Source of the DNA: Apostichopus japonicus
Lineage: Eukaryota; Echinodermata; Holothuroidea; Aspidochirotida; Stichopodidae
NCBI RefSeq assembly: GCF_037975245.1
Contig: NC_092575.1
Location: 10,076,001 to 10,136,000 of the forward strand
DNA length: 60,000 bases
Direction: 5' to 3'
In this document: positions 56,411 to 60,000 of the stretch, one piece after another
How positions within the stretch are numbered: the first letter of the stretch is position 1
How the letters are laid out: every line of letters begins with the position of its first letter
The notes under the pieces: model-generated
The model's input: only the letters and a program-made list of their open reading frames with translations
Database searches by the model: none
What the model was told of the DNA's origin: nothing
Program-made: the position numbers and the translations under genes

Positions 56411-56735
56411 ATTAATAATCAAAGTGACCTGTACCTTTGCCCCTCGACGTTTGTGCCTCTCCATATTAAACATTCACCATTGCCTATATTGGTCAGGATC
56501 GTTCTTTCTGTTTTTGGTCGCCAATTTCTGTTCAAACCCACTACATAGTTCTTTAAACTAACATTTAATATAATAAAAAAAATAATAATTAAAGTGACCT
56601 GTACCTTTGCCCCTCGACGTTTGTGCCTCTCCATATTTAACATTCACCATTGCCTATATTGATCAGGATCGTTCTTTCTGTTTTTGGTCGCCAATTCCTG
56701 TTCACACCCACTTCAAAGTTCTTCAAAGTTACATG
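56411..56735. repeat. 170-bp tandem duplication
   Basis: Two near-identical copies, each with AAAGTGACCTGTACCTTTGC (56421 and 56591) and GGATCGTTCTTTCTGTTTTT. Differences are few, so it is fairly young. Its open frame is a shadow. Confidence 0.93.
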
Positions 56736-56797
56736 AATTTAAGAAACTAAAACAATAAGTTCGATTACAAGTAACCTTAACCAGCGAGTAAAGAAAT

Positions 56798-56860
56798 CAG
56801 GGGCGGACTCAGGATTTTGGACTATGGAGGTGGGTGGGGGGGGGGGGGGGTGTAACCCCG
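56798..56860. mobile_element. Probable hAT-like element end (single terminus)
   Basis: CAGGGGCGGACTCAGGATTT followed by a 15-base poly(G) run is a typical transposon terminus of this genome. The opposite end was not found. Confidence 0.35.
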
Positions 56861-59800
56861 GGTTATTTGAAACTGTAATGTTGGTGGGCCTGGAGTCCTC
56901 CCCAGAATTAATTATCATTTTAGATGTGATATGGTGCATAGTACGGAGGCATATTAAGGTCATAACGTAGGTATACAACGGGATGTGTAGTTTTGTATAC
57001 ACGCAGGGTCGTGCGAATAAATATACTTTTACCCCTTTTTTTAAACTGTTTTACTTTACTAATCACTTGCCGAAAGAATAACCCGGAAATTATCAGATTT
57101 TTTTTGCAACCTTTCTACATTATATCGATGAAAATTGATTCAGTAGACAAGTATTATTAACAATTGTACATCTACTTTTTAAAATATCAATAGTTATTAC
57201 ACAAAAGACATACACAAAAGCATATATAAGGGTCTATGTGTATTTTGGGATGTAACTATAAGATATATTGATGAGTTATGAGGTGAGTCTGTGTGGTCAT
57301 TTCAGACTACATAACTGACTCGGATCGCAGGATGAAAATAGGTTCATATTTATATACCAGGGAGATCCCTCAGTATATACATCAAGACTGTGTCGTGTTC
57401 AGCTATAGTTGAGTAATGTTTATTTGTAATGTAATGCTCCGGTATTCTATAACTCTTGCTTTCGGGAACGCTTCTCAGCTCCCTCGATCCCTACCCCCCC
57501 CCCCCTCCCCTGCAAAGACCGAGTGTGCATATTCCCAACATCAGCATACCATTTCAGTTTTGAGAGGGCGATGAGGACACCCCTTCCTGTCACCTCCTCC
57601 CCTCCCCTCTCTTCTCCCAACCCCCCCCCCACACACACACACATCTACTTTATCCTCTCTCCCGCTTTCTATACCTCCCTTTCCCCCTTTAGAAAATCGC
57701 GAGACCCGTAAGCATATAAAGCTATTTGGAAGATTCGGAAGAAAAAAGTCTTTCACCGCTATTAATTTGAATAATATTTGTAACTATGTGTCTCTCTTTA
57801 GTTGCATGACATCACTGACGTGTCCAGAGTATATTTGATGTGTATTTTTCTTACGTGTAAAAGTCGAAAAATTGAACCAAATTCCCACGTTCCCAAAAGA
57901 GGAGTACCTATATCATATTCTTCTTGTGTATTATTCCAGGCGGCTCTGCTGTTAAATCTTTATCTGTTTGTCAATATCAACTGTTTTGTCGTTTGTTTGC
58001 AGTTGATTACAACCTGCCAATTAAAAATTGCATATGTTACATATAGGATAACACCTCCCATAGAAATACGTGTGATTCAGTTCACACCTTTCCAATACAG
58101 ACACTATCTGTCGAATGACCCCTTTAAATATACTACGTCATCAGTTCGAACGAAGAGCCTCGTGCCTTGCAATTTTGTCGCAGATTTGCAGAACTTGCGG
58201 TTGGTAGTGGTATACACCGACTAAAACAAAGGGTGAACGTGATTAACAATGGATGCAAATCAATGGTTTCTATTTTTAGACAATTCCATCTTAACACATT
58301 ACACTCGGTCAAAAATATGGAGGTGATGGAAGTCACCGTAAAGGCACGTTCTAGAATTACTACGCTGTCGAAAGTTTTAACTATATGGAAGTAAAACTGA
58401 TGATGGGGTCACAACTGAGGTTTTGAGAGTGATGGAAGGCATGGTATAGGCACATTCTAGAATTACTGTATACGCTGTCGAAAGTTAACTATATATGGAT
58501 ATATAAAATCTCTCCTTGTTTGTGTTATATGTAAAAAGAATTGTAGATCGCCGGATATATGCTCGATAAAGTTGGGTAAGCATGTAGCAAATCACCTTTT
58601 TCAAAAGCAGAAATGTCATTTGAGCAAATCTCCGCTATACTTTCGTTGTTAAGCGCTGTGATAGGCAGTCAGTTTATATCCTGCTTGCCTGTATTATAAC
58701 GTACACTATACGCTAACTTCATACAACAATACGAACCACACACTTCCTCAGTTCAAACTATAATTCTTTTATTGATACAGGGAACAACATGTTTTCATCA
58801 AGGTAGTTTACGCAAGGCTATTAATAACTAGGAAATAAACCTGACTTGAGCCTACTACGATTTACCCGATGATGATAACTTGCCTAACGAACAAAATGAA
58901 ACCAACAGAGGTTGGAATGTTGACATTATTGAAGACAACAGACAATGAATGTGTAACGAATTGGGCCCAATCCATGTTGTAAATGAACTGTAACGGTATC
59001 GGCATAGTCTATACTGCAATAACATCGTACTTTACTTGTCTCATCAAGACTACATGTTTGATTTAGGTTTTTGTTTGTATAATCCTATTTCCTCCTTTGC
59101 TTATTTCAAATCAACGTAACACACTTCTTAAAGGGACGAATAACTTTGCGACGGATTGTAAATCTTCCTTAAAGGGTGTGAAGACTCGCGCATAAAGAAA
59201 CGTCTCATGCCGGTAATCTGACCTAGTTTCGAATGAGGTGTAACAGAGTGTTAGACATCACCATCGATCCCAGAAAATACACACATAGCTTGCTACCGTC
59301 GGTGATTAGACACCAGTGTAAAGTCAATACATACAACTATATATGATCAATACCCACAGCACAGTGTACATAGCAGCGATGGACATCTCAGGTCCAGATA
59401 AAAGATAACAAGGTATCACGTTTCATTACTGTCTGCATTTTGTAGCGACAAGAAGAAAACTTCACTTGCAAGCAACGGAAAGTTAACTTTTCAGAGCGCG
59501 GCACGCGTTTTTCAAGGGGGCGAGTCTTCAATTCCTTTAAGTTAACAACGTTCTTTTGAAGCATGTGACATGTCATTCCTCCGAAGGGGAAACTATGGAG
59601 TCCCTTTTACCGACCTTGTAAATTGTGAGGGGGGGGGGGACCACCGATGGGAAAGTCGGTAATGACTATAACGCGGATCGCAAAGTCGGTAATTACTATT
59701 ACGGTTAGATTCCAACACGGCAACACATCAAAACGCTGTACTCAAAGCCAAAGACTTTGTTGGTACAAATTCGTTGGCCAGTGACGGCTATAGACCATTA

Positions 59801-60000
59801 TTTCTCAGAAAGGTTGCTGTTACTAAAATCATAGGGTCTGTACTGTTTGTCAATGTTAGAAAAAAAACATTCAATAGGTAGAACAACAAAATATCAAAGG
59901 AACATTAAAATTGTACTAGTGGTACTATTAAATTAGTAAAAGTTGGTTATGTAGTTAACATGCCTTTAAACGTTAACATATGTTATGTTTGATACAGAAC
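56861..60000. other. Gene-poor region at the right edge
   Basis: Contains poly(C) tracts near 57494 and 57622, a tandem duplication at 58323-58498 and a poly(G) run near 59630. A 140-codon frame at 57802-58224 matches nothing I recognise. No supported gene. Confidence 0.45.
58323..58498. repeat. About 106-bp tandem duplication
   Basis: Two copies share GTGATGGAAG, then TTCTAGAATTACT, then ACGCTGTCGAAAGTT and ACTATAT. Small indels separate them. Confidence 0.85.

Noticed and set aside
57802-58224. 140-codon plus-strand frame
   Set aside because: It is long for this AT-rich DNA but has no domain, no clear start context and no neighbouring exons that fit.

Overview
This is metazoan genomic DNA: genes split by GT-AG introns, AT-rich, and full of short repeats, DNA-transposon remnants and decayed retroelements. 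The two recognisable split genes match animal Integrator subunit 2 and the ubiquitin-conjugating enzyme UBE2G1. The frequent poly(G)/poly(C) runs, TAGGCCTA-like words and Penelope/hAT-type repeats would suit a marine invertebrate deuterostome such as an echinoderm. That placement is inference; no species is claimed.

Layout. (1) About 1-6500, minus strand: the 5' part of UBE2G1. Coding exons 1-3 are at 6495-6450, 4016-3914 and 1036-939; the remaining exons, with the catalytic cysteine, lie beyond the left edge. (2) 6.5-9.6 kb: intergenic, holding a 488-bp inverted-repeat transposon with a 6-bp target-site duplication. (3) 10995-36058, minus strand: a complete 22-exon gene for Integrator complex subunit 2 (INTS2). 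Joining the exons gives one open frame of 1111 codons plus stop, and every splice phase agrees. Its introns carry at least four LINE remnants, a tRNA-like SINE head, a Penelope-like palindrome, a hAT MITE, several minisatellites and two cases of partial exon duplication at splice junctions. (4) 39712-40767, plus strand: an intronless gene for a 351-residue PTB/PID-domain protein with a C-terminal motif of the PP1-docking (RVxF) type. (5) 40.8-60 kb: no gene recognised. It contains nested hAT-like elements, a long (TA)n tract, tandem duplications and many poly(G)/poly(C) tracts.

The three genes have no obvious shared pathway. INTS2 acts in nuclear RNA 3'-end processing and transcription attenuation, UBE2G1 builds Lys48-linked ubiquitin chains, and the PTB protein is a probable signalling adaptor. 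I found no clear evidence of a new multi-gene system. The most interesting signals are structural: partial exon copies with intact decoy splice sites in INTS2, one of them split by a LINE; a perfect 59-bp-arm palindrome ending in a hammerhead-ribozyme-like core; and the PTB protein with a putative PP1 dock.
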